NCBI RefSeq assembly: GCF_041260155.1 | Contig: NC_091929.1 | Span: 25,172,080-25,236,079, forward strand | From: Ptychodera flava | Lineage: Eukaryota > Hemichordata > Enteropneusta > Ptychoderidae | Direction: 5' to 3' | DNA: 64,000 nt | Shown: one piece after another, positions 40,401-49,043 of the stretch | Numbering within the stretch: position 1 is the stretch's first letter | Layout: each line of letters opens with the position of its first letter | Notes under the pieces: model-generated | What the model was told of the DNA's origin: nothing | The model's database searches: none | What the model saw: only the letters and a program-made list of their open reading frames with translations | Made by a program: the position numbers and the translations under genes

Positions 40401-40760
40401 CAACAGTAGTCAGCCATAAATGGGGCGTACGTATTCCATTTTCCTTACCTGACCACATTTCTTTTCACGAAACTCAGGGTCGGTCAACTTTAAACTTGCT
40501 ACGATGGCGTATTGAAAACAGTTCTCGCTGCCCGAAGGTAGCACCAGATCGCTAACACAATGCTATTTTTTAACCATCCGGGAAGTTGAATCCGTTCCCC
40601 TCGGAACGCGTTCCAGCCCCGAGTAAAACTTCTACTAGAATTACTTCAAAATTAAGTATCTCCTCGAGAACGAGACCAGAACCCTCAACATTTTCAATTG
40701 TATCAAGCATAAGGTCGTAGCGATCTATTAATTGTTGCCCCACATCCGCCCCTCTTACAT
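37478..40760 (-). pseudogene. polB: Polinton protein-primed family B DNA polymerase
   Basis: This is the largest gene of the element and replicates its DNA by protein priming. The N-terminal part has an EGSGLVLEEIL segment typical of Polinton polymerases and a C2H2-like finger (CMVCKRGF...EIHQVYC). Exonuclease motifs include YFHNLKGYDGSFILKE and KFMDSAQLM. Polymerase motif A is LDANNLYGWAMSQ, the motif B region is KLMNNAMFGKTIEDVRKYRD, and motif C is AYMDTDSF. The C-terminal end contains NPDTGEWLAETW. It converges on the capsid gene and overlaps its 3' end by about 12 bp. The gene is broken, with perhaps three or four breaks. Confidence 0.93.
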
Positions 40761-40778
40761 CTTTTGTGTATGTATCTT

Positions 40779-40988
40779 TTAATTAACATACAATGTACGC
40801 GGTTGTGTATTACCAGTTTTCGGATCCGATAATTTGACTTCCATTTCGGTATAAACAGAGTACATCTTTCGTTCTTTGACCATACCTTCAATATCCACCA
40901 GCTCCCCGATATCCTTGACTCGCTTGACTTCAGGAAATTCTTTTCGTAAAACTGCTCCCTTGAATGCTGTATGTAATTGACTGGCCAT
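40779..40988 (-). CDS. Polinton small protein upstream of PolB, 69 residues
   Basis: It starts MASQLHTAFKGAVLRK and ends just before the polymerase gene on the same strand. Short alternating hydrophobic and charged strands (MYSVYTEMEVKLSD) hint at a small beta-rich protein. By position it could be a replication accessory or DNA-binding protein, but that is inference. A TATATATC box lies about 12 bp upstream of the start. Confidence 0.5.
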   Translation of the reverse strand: MASQLHTAFKGAVLRKEFPEVKRVKDIGELVDIEGMVKERKMYSVYTEMEVKLSDPKTGNTQPRTLYVN

Positions 40989-41045
40989 AATAATCTTTAT
41001 GATATATACTATCCTAAAAATTTTTAAAATGAAAAAATAATTATT

Positions 41046-41788
41046 CTATGATAGGTCATCAAAATCCACTATAATATTTTTGTCAGCATTTATTTGTTTA
41101 TATATCTCACCTAATCTTTCTAAGTCGACTATTTCTTCCGCATCTTGAATTTCTGGTTTATTAGGCGCAGCACAAAATAACCTCTCAACAGTGAAAGAAA
41201 GAGCACGTTTATTTAATCGCGGTTTAAATGCTAAGAATTCTATCTACTACCTTTCCTGATATTACGAGGTACAATAGCAGAATTTTCTCGGACTGGCAAT
41301 TGGGTCACTGCTTTAAAACCGCAGTCAATTTCTTGAACCATATCAATACATGTAGCGAAATCGTGAGCCCCTCCCCCTCTTTTAAACTGAAATTTAAAAT
41401 ACGCAACTGGCTGTGCCTCGCTCCCTCGCTTCCGATACACTTTAGATGGATTGTAAAATCCAGTAGTATTCTTGGAGTGAGCGGCCAGGCTTAGAGCATA
41501 ACTTTTAGCAGTAGATGCATCGAAACTTTCACCTAGGGTACGGAATATTATTAAATCAGTAAACTTTTGAAGACTCGGTTGCCAACGGACACACACCCCA
41601 TCACATGTAGCTGGATCACCTCCCGAACCATATTTAGGTCCGATGGGGAAAACTACTTCTAGCTCACTGTCTACGTATATGAAAGGATCTACATATTCAC
41701 CAAATACTAATTTGCCTCCATCATCAATTTTGATGTTTTCTCCGGTTTCAAGTATTTTTATTGCAGTTGAAATAGAAAGGATTGTCAT
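41046..41788 (-). pseudogene. Polinton protein of unknown function
   Basis: The product is about 245 residues and starts MTILSISTAIKILETG. It contains a VVFPIGPKYG stretch and a basic Arg/Gly-rich segment, and ends with an acidic helix (DAEEIVDLERLGEIY). I do not recognise a family. It is not an obvious cysteine protease. It shares a 66-bp divergent promoter region with the fusion gene at 41855, and each start has a TATA-like box. It seems to have one break. Confidence 0.5.
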
Positions 41789-41854
41789 TGTCTTATCGTA
41801 TATATCTTAATAAAAATAATTTAAAAAATTTTTTCTATGATATAGTATCCTAAA

Positions 41855-43036
41855 ATGTCATACATATTCATAAATGGACCAACTGGAAGTGGTAAGAGTT
41901 ACGATGCAGTAAATTTGGATCCGTATCACGTACCAGAATTTGACACTAGTTTTTCCAGCAACATTGCCGACTTTTATAATGGGCGTGTCGTTGTTTCGAT
42001 TGCCGATTTTCAGAACCAGTTTATAGAACATACGCTTAGTTTACAATGTCAGGCTGGGAGGGGGGAGGGGGAGGGGGGCTCTCCTTCAGAACACTACATT
42101 ATTTGTGACTCTTCCATAATTCAACATCTGACTTTTTCTCGAATCCGGGGCGTGGCAACGGAAGAAAAAAAGATTGTTTCTAGAGCATTTGACCATTTAC
42201 CCAGTTTCATTATCATATTCAAAGATATGCCTTGGGATTATTGCAGGCGGAATGTGTTGACTCGAGCCAGGTCGTACGAAATAGCCGCCTTAGAAGAACT
42301 AGAAGAGATTCACAACAAGTTCAAACAGACTTTCTTAGAAATTTGCCACGACTATAGGCTTCCATGTTTGGTAATTCGGAACGCTCTTACCCCCCTCGTT
42401 CTCAAGAATATACTTAATCCAACAATTGATACTGAGACAGTCGGGCCAGTAGAATATCCACGAGCTTTTGACTTTGGAATTGCATGGAGCGGCGGCAGCC
42501 AGGGATTTTTAATAGACGGTTTCAAGGAGGAGGAACTTGAAAAAGCGTACTTCCCACCTGGTCAAGAACAACTAGAACAACCTCGAGTCTCACTCAAGAA
42601 CCTACACAAACTTCTTAACGCTTGTGAATCTGTGTGTGCTTATAATGCTTCGTTTGACCTACGAGCACTTGACATTATGAAAAGGGGGGACTTTGAAGTT
42701 ACTTGTCTATGGCTCATGTCAGTTGTGTACATTATACTTCAACCAGAACTTATCGATAAAGCTGAACAAGGGGGACTCGAAAGAACGGACTGTGGTAACA
42801 TGAGAAGTCGTTTTGAAGATCTTGCAAACTTAATATGTTCAGGAACTGAGATACCACCTCATCCACATACGGCCGAAAAAGATGCAGTAAGTGAACATTA
42901 CTTACGACAGTACATGATAAATACTTGGCCAGGTGGGGGGTGGAAGTGGGGTGGTAAACTGACACTTTCGGCTTTCAAGAAATTAAGACTTTTTCCATGG
43001 TACTTATTGAATAACTTTCGTAAATACTTACGTTAG
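41855..43036 (+). CDS. Predicted P-loop nucleoside-kinase-like domain fused to a DnaQ-like 3'-5' exonuclease
   Basis: The 393-residue product reads whole. Residues about 6-14 form a Walker A loop (NGPTGSGKS). The segment around residues 115-175 (LPSFIIIFKDMPWDYCRRN, then TRARSYEIAALEELEEIH) follows the pattern of deoxynucleoside kinases, with a substrate-lid Arg cluster and a following helix. The second half resembles DEDDh exonucleases: AFDFGIAWS, then AYNASFDLRALD (the N-x-x-FD motif II), then HTAEKDAVSEHYL (the H-x-x-x-x-D motif III). The two activities could supply nucleotides and proofread or degrade DNA during element replication. The kinase assignment is tentative; another P-loop ATPase is possible. 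A G-rich tract (42059-42075) encodes a Gly/Glu-rich linker between the sheets of the first domain. The domain pairing is unusual for a Polinton. Confidence 0.6.
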   Translation: MSYIFINGPTGSGKSYDAVNLDPYHVPEFDTSFSSNIADFYNGRVVVSIADFQNQFIEHTLSLQCQAGRGEGEGGSPSEHYIICDSSIIQHLTFSRIRGVATEEKKIVSRAFDHLPSFIIIFKDMPWDYCRRNVLTRARSYEIAALEELEEIHNKFKQTFLEICHDYRLPCLVIRNALTPLVLKNILNPTIDTETVGPVEYPRAFDFGIAWSGGSQGFLIDGFKEEELEKAYFPPGQEQLEQPRVSLKNLHKLLNACESVCAYNASFDLRALDIMKRGDFEVTCLWLMSVVYIILQPELIDKAEQGGLERTDCGNMRSRFEDLANLICSGTEIPPHPHTAEKDAVSEHYLRQYMINTWPGGGWKWGGKLTLSAFKKLRLFPWYLLNNFRKYLR

Positions 43037-43104
43037 TACTTACGTAGTACTTGACAAGTACCAGCACAGGAACTTACGAAGTACTTACGTACCAGCACAG
43101 GAAC
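43037..43104. repeat. Short tandem repeats between convergent Polinton genes
   Basis: The gap between two convergent genes is filled by repeats of ACTTACG and of the unit GTACCAGCACAGGAACTTAC, which appears twice. They may serve in transcript ending or be slippage products; nothing decides this. Confidence 0.7.
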
Positions 43105-44229
43105 TTACGAAGTTCTAATAACATTTTCCTCCGGCTCCCAACTATTGAAACTTTCTGGATAACCTTTCCATTTTATCAGATAATATTTCTTTCCTCTAAT
43201 TTTTTTCGTCTTCAAAATTCGTTCTACTCTGTACAACTCGTCAGCACCACGTTCCGAAGGGGCGCTCTGAAGTTCATCGGAGTAGAAAGTGCCGAGTATT
43301 TCCTCTCCATTCAGATCTTTTATTTTGTAAACTGGTGGTGTTCCTAGTCCAGCTGCGTACACCACTTTTGAAACCACGAAAATCTCCTCTGTCCAATTTG
43401 GTAAATATCCTTTCTTGAAAGTGGTCTTGTATTTTGTAATTCGGACCCTTTCTCCCGGCTTGAATTCAGGGTTGGCTCCCCCGGCTGCCAACTCAGGACC
43501 GAATAGTGTATAAAATGCCTGCCAATCGTTCTCCTCTGTTACGTCCCTGGGTTTCATTTTGATACTTCCGTGAACGGTGTTGTTGTAATTCTCAAGAAGT
43601 TCTGGTAGAATAGAAAGCCATTCTCGTGTCTGTCTGTATGTGAAGTATTTCCACATCATCGTCTTAAGAGTACGATTAAAACGTTCAACAACGCTAGCTT
43701 TTTTGTCACTGTAGGTGTGAAACCAGTGAATTCCCGCCTCCTCCAACCACCCCTGCATTTTTCGGTTCGTAAATTCCCGCCCCTCATCTGTCTGAAGTTT
43801 GTCGGGCCTTCTCCCAGATTTCTTAATCACGTCTTGTAGCGCCTTCAACGTATCATCAGCCGTTTTTGACTGTATCGGCCTGGCCCATGCATATTTGCTG
43901 AGCACATCGATTACTGTTAGCATGTATCGAATGTTACGATTCTCTTTTGCGAACGGGGGAGGGAATTCCACGAGATCCGCTTGCCATTGAGAGTCTATCG
44001 ATGTTACAAAACGCGCGCGCCCGAACCACCCCACGAGAACGAGGTACCGGTTATGTAGATTATAAGTTAGCTGAGTTTTTAACCACTCCTGCACCTCTTT
44101 CTTGGTCACTTTCAGTCCGCTGGCCCGTGCTGCGTCATACAATTTTTGTACACCTCCAAAACCAGTTTTCGGGTTGTAATATAATTCTCTAAGAGTACCT
44201 TCGGGGGTGCCTTCGGCTTCAGCTTCCAT
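43105..44229 (-). CDS. int: Polinton retroviral-type integrase with C-terminal chromodomain
   Basis: The 374-residue product reads whole. The core catalytic domain carries the DDE triad: Asp in WQADLVEF, Asp in LQTDEGREF, and Glu in VVERFNRTLK. The region PEFKPGERVRITKYKTTFKKG is an SH3-like DNA-binding segment as in Ty3/Gypsy and Polinton integrases. The last 40 residues form a chromodomain (YRVERILKTKKIRGKKYYLI followed by KWKGYPESFNSWEPEENV). Integrases of this kind join the element ends to host DNA, and the chromodomain could bind methylated histone tails and guide insertion. The gene lies upstream of the ATPase's 3' end on the same strand, with 10 bp between them. Confidence 0.95.
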   Translation of the reverse strand: MEAEAEGTPEGTLRELYYNPKTGFGGVQKLYDAARASGLKVTKKEVQEWLKTQLTYNLHNRYLVLVGWFGRARFVTSIDSQWQADLVEFPPPFAKENRNIRYMLTVIDVLSKYAWARPIQSKTADDTLKALQDVIKKSGRRPDKLQTDEGREFTNRKMQGWLEEAGIHWFHTYSDKKASVVERFNRTLKTMMWKYFTYRQTREWLSILPELLENYNNTVHGSIKMKPRDVTEENDWQAFYTLFGPELAAGGANPEFKPGERVRITKYKTTFKKGYLPNWTEEIFVVSKVVYAAGLGTPPVYKIKDLNGEEILGTFYSDELQSAPSERGADELYRVERILKTKKIRGKKYYLIKWKGYPESFNSWEPEENVIRTS

Positions 44230-44239
44230 AATTGCTATA

Positions 44240-44860
44240 TTATACGAAAAATTTTATGCCGTACGGATGCCGTAAACGAAATACTAGTTTACTGAATTGT
44301 GTATTTTGCAATTGATTGATTAGTGAATCTGCCTTCTGTTTTGACATCCTCATTCCATATTGTTTTATAATAGAGTTGATGTCTATCTCGCTCGGTGTGA
44401 AAAATAGTACTAACATCTGTATGTTTTCCCTGAATGGTTTACTAATACTAGTATATTGTTGAGTCAGAACCCAGACAGATAATCTGTCGTGTCTTGAGCT
44501 GAAAGCAATTTTGACTAAATTGTCACTGCGCTTCTTCATATCTTTGCACGCGGCGCAGTCGTCGAGTACTATTAAAGTGTTTGTACCGGCCCATTCCTTA
44601 TGTACGAAGGCTAGTGTATCTTCCACAGCATCGTGTCGACCGGAAGCACGAATACGTTGTCATCTGTGAAAATGAATCTTTTATTGTACGTTTCATTGTT
44701 CATGAATGTCGGACAAATGAAAACTATATATTCGAATTTCCTTAAGTACGGACCGGTGAGGAGGTCCATTACAAATTCTGTTTTGCCAGAACCTATCGGT
44801 CCAGTTATAATCATGTTGAATGGTGGGTTGCGAACATTTCATCGGATCGGATCTATATAT
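44240..44860 (-). pseudogene. Polinton packaging ATPase (FtsK/HerA, A32-like)
   Basis: The Walker A loop is TGPIGSGKTEF. A hydrophobic strand ending in two acids (TLIVLDDCAACKD) forms Walker B, and VWVLTQQYTSI carries the sensor Gln typical of this family. These ATPases move element DNA into capsids. The gene is short (about 200 residues), usual for Polintons. Upstream sequence has a TATATA box. It appears to have about one break. Confidence 0.85.
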
Positions 44861-44869
44861 TGTAAATAA

Positions 44870-45050
44870 ATGTAATGAATATTGCTAAAGATAACAACCA
44901 ATTTTACCATATTCGTGAATAGGGTCTGCGCTGGTCACGGCTGCTGCCTTCCGTTCCGAAGCGTTCCGAAGGGGGTGGAGGGCCTTCGGGGACGAATCCG
45001 AGTCGTGTCATTGTGAGGTGGTGGTGACACTCCGGGCTCGTCCTGCCACT
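44870..45050. other. Polinton intergenic region with CGTTCCGAAGG motifs
   Basis: No gene is visible here. It contains a paired motif, CGTTCCGAAGCGTTCCGAAGG (44952-44972), that recurs across the element. The right part is GC-rich. Confidence 0.6.
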
Positions 45051-46279
45051 TCACAGGATCCCCCTCCCCCCTCCTTCCATCTCATGTACAGCACTTTCTC
45101 GAACTTCCGTGTTTATATCACCGTTCACCCCGAAGACCATAGATTCTGTTGCGTATTGCAATTCATTATTATAACCCGAGATCGCCGGGCCCGAAAGAAT
45201 GACCATCTCAGACGGCAAGAGAAGTAAATTGGGTGAAACTGCCATATCAAGTTTTACACCAGTATTCATTATTGTGTCTTGATATCGCCTATAACTAATT
45301 ACTTTGTCGGTATTGCGAATTTCATCTTCGAGGAGAACGCCGAATTCTTTTCGGACTTGCTCTGCGCTGCCAGTATCCCCCACAATGGTACTGCGAATAT
45401 TTGCTTGTGCGCCGAGTATGCAATATACGTAGGCTTCAAGGCTTTCATTGAGGCGAGCGAGACCGGCCTTTGTTAGTCCCGAGTCTCCTGTCAGAGGAAT
45501 GAAACTATTATATTGTCCCTCCGATCCATCATTTCGGAAGAAATAGTAGTGCGGTCGGTCTTTGTCGGACAGTACGTGTTTTTTCTTTCCAAAAATTGTA
45601 TGTGTATAGAAAACACCTCCGTCGGCGGAGAGGAAAAAGTCCCGACCGTTGTATATCGCTTTTGGCTGTCGAACAGGGCCACGATTAGTGTAATATTCAT
45701 ATCCATAACCAAGACCTTATTTTGACCTTTTCGATATCGAAAGTCGGACTTCGTTGGACTTATATTTCCAAATTCTGTACATAGAAGTTCATATTGGACG
45801 AGATTGTACGGATTGTCGCCCGCTTTGAAGGTGGGGGTATCGTCTGGAAGTGCAACACCCATTTCGTGAAGGATACGACGTATTGTAAAATATACATGGA
45901 AACGGCAGAATGATCGTATTTGCGGAGGAAATTTCTTATCAAAGAGATGGGCGAATGATATACCACAACCAGTAGTGCTACACCATACAGCGAAATTCAG
46001 TTGCTGGTCCCAGTATTTCATCTTTGGGCTGCCCAGCCAGACATTACTTTCTTTAGCTGATCGATGAGTGATTACGTTATCTTTGAACACATCCCGAGGA
46101 TGAAAAGTAAATTTTTCTGTCGGCGTTACATATATTTCTAAGTCCATTAGAATAGGTTTTACTCCCCCGTCCGGTTTGGTAGGAATATCAGCATGCTGTA
46201 CTGTCGGTACGCTCGTCTTATTCAATTGAAAAGCAACTGGGAATAAGTCTGTACTCATTATTCGTGTTTCTATATACAT
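45051..46279 (-). pseudogene. Polinton large conserved protein, probable structural component
   Basis: The product is about 400 residues. Segments I recognise from a large conserved Polinton protein are WLGSPKMKYWDQQLNFAVWC, TGCGISFAHLF, YRFHVYFTIRRIL-like FCRFHVYFTIRRIL, and near the C-terminus RRYQDTIMNTGVKLD with LLLLPSEMVIL. The start could be at 46279 or at the second Met, 46258 (MSTDLFPVAFQ); the second is closer to a TATATA box read on this strand. It is divergent from the gene at 46290. It is likely a capsid-related protein, but I cannot say which. It is broken, about once. Confidence 0.6.
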
Positions 46280-46289
46280 ATAGATTTAA

Positions 46290-46910
46290 ATGGAGGAGAA
46301 TTTTCCCGGAATCCCTGTCGGAACGTTAGGGGTACTAACATTCCAGACTATGTTAATACTTTATTTCGGATTCAGGTTTAAACGAATTTTTTATTTTTTA
46401 GTAAGAATAGATAACATACTGCAAACAATGGAGAATTTAATAAAGTCATCAGCAGCGGCAAATATGGCAGCGCATTCCGAAGGGGCTTCGGCGCCTTCGG
46501 ACGCTCAATCCATAATAGAGACAAAACGTGAAAAAATACTCTGTGTCATCGCAAGTGGTCAAAGTAAGTTATTTTTTGGTAAGGAGTTTACAGTTAGAGA
46601 AGTGGAAACGTGGAAAGATGAATTCATAACACGAGCCTTTAAAGTCTATGAAGCGAAATACAGTTCTCTTATAAGTGATACCATCACTCAAAGTTTCATA
46701 GATCTAGGAGCCCGTGCAATAAGTCAGGTAGTTCCGATCGATGATCGAGATAACTATGCCACTGATCTTAAAAAGGATTTTATTCTAAACAGTGAAATAA
46801 AACGATTATCAGGACGTATAGCTTACACATGGGGGCCCCTGATTGCTCTAATTTCCACCGGTTTAATTACGGGTAAACATTTAAATTTTAAAAAAATCGG
46901 TTTAATATAG
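46290..46910 (+). CDS. Polinton hypothetical protein with N-terminal membrane segment, 206 residues
   Basis: A hydrophobic N-terminal helix (VLTFQTMLILYFGF) is followed by a second amphipathic stretch, an Ala/Ser-rich linker, a helical middle (VREVETWKDEFITRAFKVYE) and a hydrophobic C-terminus (WGPLIALISTGLITG). The linker (HSEGASAPSDA) is the translation of the element's CGTTCCGAAGG-type motif. The family is unknown; it is probably membrane-associated. Confidence 0.6.
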   Translation: MEENFPGIPVGTLGVLTFQTMLILYFGFRFKRIFYFLVRIDNILQTMENLIKSSAAANMAAHSEGASAPSDAQSIIETKREKILCVIASGQSKLFFGKEFTVREVETWKDEFITRAFKVYEAKYSSLISDTITQSFIDLGARAISQVVPIDDRDNYATDLKKDFILNSEIKRLSGRIAYTWGPLIALISTGLITGKHLNFKKIGLI

Positions 46911-46922
46911 TACCTGAAATAA

Positions 46923-47435
46923 ATGGATTCAACTTCGCCGACTCAGCAAACGACTCCGTCAGAAGCCCCGCCGACGGAGCCCACACCGCAAACGGAAACG
47001 ATTCCGACACAGCGCAACATAGAGAAAGTGTCGTTACCGACGAAGCATCCAGGGAGAGTTGCTTCAGGGAAGCGACTAGCGGAATGGAACAGGCAAAACA
47101 GGGAGAAGAAACTAAAAGCAATGAAAACGAATGATAGCGATGCAGTAGCGACAAACTGTATAAGCCTACCTCCTACAATGAAAGAACAGTGTGATAATAA
47201 TTCACGCTGGTATAATAAATGTTATCTTGTTTTAGGAATTGTGGGAGTTTCATTGACTGCATTAGGGCTATATTGGGGGCGTGCTCGGCATACCCCCTGT
47301 CCTCCCCGGAAACCGCGGGAACCGCTTCAGAAAGCGAAAAAAACAGAGCCCGTAGCGGCTCCCTCCAGAACAGTTCCGACAGGGGAGGGGGAGGGGGAGG
47401 GGGAGGGGGTGTTCCAGCTCCTCTACATTGTATGA
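46923..47435 (+). CDS. Polinton single-span membrane protein, 170 residues
   Basis: A Pro/Thr-rich N-terminus precedes GRVASGKRLAEWNRQNREKK, a motif I associate with a conserved small Polinton protein. One membrane span (CYLVLGIVGVSLTALGLYWG) follows, then a basic Pro-rich tail ending in Gly-Glu repeats that come from a GAGGGG microsatellite. It starts 12 bp after the previous stop. The function is unknown. Confidence 0.6.
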   Translation: MDSTSPTQQTTPSEAPPTEPTPQTETIPTQRNIEKVSLPTKHPGRVASGKRLAEWNRQNREKKLKAMKTNDSDAVATNCISLPPTMKEQCDNNSRWYNKCYLVLGIVGVSLTALGLYWGRARHTPCPPRKPREPLQKAKKTEPVAAPSRTVPTGEGEGEGEGVFQLLYIV

Positions 47436-47494
47436 GATGGATTAACTCCCCATATTTTATTTTTATTTTTTATTTTATATACTAGTCAGCAATC

Positions 47495-47725
47495 ATGGAT
47501 ATTAAAACAGTTGTAAACACAATGTACGATGGTATTGTAATCGCAGGACTTGCGATGGGATATCTTATGATCTCCAGCAAATTTCTGAAAATAGAGGTTG
47601 GTGATCCAAGTCGACCAAATTTGACTCGCTTGGCAAAATTAGGCGGTGCGACTGCTGCCGCGGTTGCAACCAAAGATCTCCTTGAACAGAAAAATATTAT
47701 TCCTGCAGAACCTTATACTTCGTAA
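47495..47725 (+). CDS. Polinton small membrane protein, 76 residues
   Basis: The product starts MDIKTVVNTMYDGIVIAG, has one membrane span (GIVIAGLAMGYLMISS) and the conserved-looking DPSRPNLTRLAKLGGATAA. I have seen similar small proteins in other animal Polintons. A TATATAC box lies about 20 bp upstream. The function is unknown; a virion membrane or pore role is only a guess. Confidence 0.6.
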   Translation: MDIKTVVNTMYDGIVIAGLAMGYLMISSKFLKIEVGDPSRPNLTRLAKLGGATAAAVATKDLLEQKNIIPAEPYTS

Positions 47726-47787
47726 TGGGCACCTTCGGAATATTATTCATCAAAAATTATACTTAGTAATATATACAACGTACAACG

Positions 47788-48513
47788 ATGATCATTTGGA
47801 TTGAAAGTCAAACAGGTGAACCTGTTACTGTTAATTTTTACCCTTGTATTGACACGACACAGTTTACGAAGATAAGACTGCTAGAGTGCGGACTATATAA
47901 TTCATGGCATAACATAACATCAACGAATAATGTAATAAAATATCAAGAAGTGACCAACGAAGAAGACTAAATCAATACGTCCAGGTAACTACAATATCGA
48001 TACGTTAAACAAAGCAATCGGGTTGAAGCAAAAAATTAATTTTGAAAAACATCTGCCGACAAACCATGTTTATCTAACTTTGGCTAAAGATATTAAAGTC
48101 TATTTCAATGCCACAGGTAGCTTCGCCAACGTCGTCGGCTTTTCAGATAAACCTGAGAACAACCCAGTTATAAAAAGTACTATGAGTCCGAAGAAAGTGG
48201 ATTTCTTAACAGTCACTAAATATATAGTTCATTCAGATGTAGTCGATGTTACTGGAAATTATGTTTCATTTGGTTCGGGTGCCTCCGGAGGATACATACA
48301 GGGGAAAGTATCGAAGTTTACAAATACTTCCCATCCGGGATACGAGAGAAATAAGTGAAAAGGTTACTTACGATTTTAAAAACGGAGCAATTTCTATGCC
48401 ATTGAGAAAAGGGGAGATTACATGAATTCAATTCGTATCTGGATAACGGATCAGGATGGAAACATGATCGATTTCAATAACTGGCCAATTAGCTTTGTAT
48501 TGAATTGCTGTAG
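47788..48513 (+). pseudogene. Polinton minor capsid (penton-like) protein candidate
   Basis: The N-terminus has IWIESQTGEPVTVNFYP and LLECGLYNSWHNI. The middle has LPTNHVYLTLAKDIKVYF and VVGF. The C-terminus has SIRIWITDQDGNMIDFNNWP. This order fits the single jelly-roll minor capsid protein known for Polintons, which would sit at capsid vertices. A TATATAC box lies about 15 bp upstream of the start. The gene is broken, perhaps twice. Confidence 0.6.
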
Positions 48514-48659
48514 TCGTTCCGAAGCGTTCCGAAGGAGCCCCCCCCTACTGGTGTAACCCTATCGGAAGATAAACCATCCCACGACCAATCCTCCAGCAAT
48601 ATAGATCATCTCATATTTCTTTTGCTCAGGACTGGGTTGATAATAATCTGAGAATTGCG

Positions 48660-48983
48660 CTAACGCTTGCGCTGGACTTGACGTAGAGTGCTTTGCACCG
48701 CTTCTGCTTCTTCCAGGATTTCTGCATCTGTATCTCTTAATTCTGCCGCAGCATGCGCGTCCTTTGCCTGATTTTCTCTTTCCCAGTCAGCCTGTAGTAA
48801 TCTTTTTTCTGACCAGACGTTGCGATCATGTTCAAATTTTTCTAATGCTTTATCATGTCGGACCTTTTCTTCAATAAGAGCCTCACCATTCCCAGAAAGC
48901 TTTTGACCGATAATATTTCCTCCTGTGAATGCCGTTGCATTTAATACAGCACCGAGAACTGTCATTCCTATAGCTGAAGCCAT
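48660..48983 (-). CDS. Polinton small protein with hydrophobic N-terminus and coiled coil, 107 residues
   Basis: The N-terminus (MASAIGMTVLGAVLNATAFTG) is hydrophobic with small residues. The rest is a charged helix rich in Glu, Lys, Arg and Ala (LEKFEHDRNVWSEKRL) that should form a coiled coil. I recognise the N-terminal pattern from other Polintons. It diverges from the next gene across a short spacer with TATA-like boxes. The function is unknown. Confidence 0.6.
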   Translation of the reverse strand: MASAIGMTVLGAVLNATAFTGGNIIGQKLSGNGEALIEEKVRHDKALEKFEHDRNVWSEKRLLQADWERENQAKDAHAAAELRDTDAEILEEAEAVQSTLRQVQRKR

Positions 48984-49043
48984 GATGTGTGTATATTACA
49001 AGGTATTATTTTAATTTTCACTGTATATAGGTCCCTACGGAGT

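Noticed and set aside
41046-41788. Candidate for the Polinton cysteine protease
   Set aside because: No His/Asp/Cys arrangement typical of adenovirus-type proteases is recognisable, so the gene is left unassigned.
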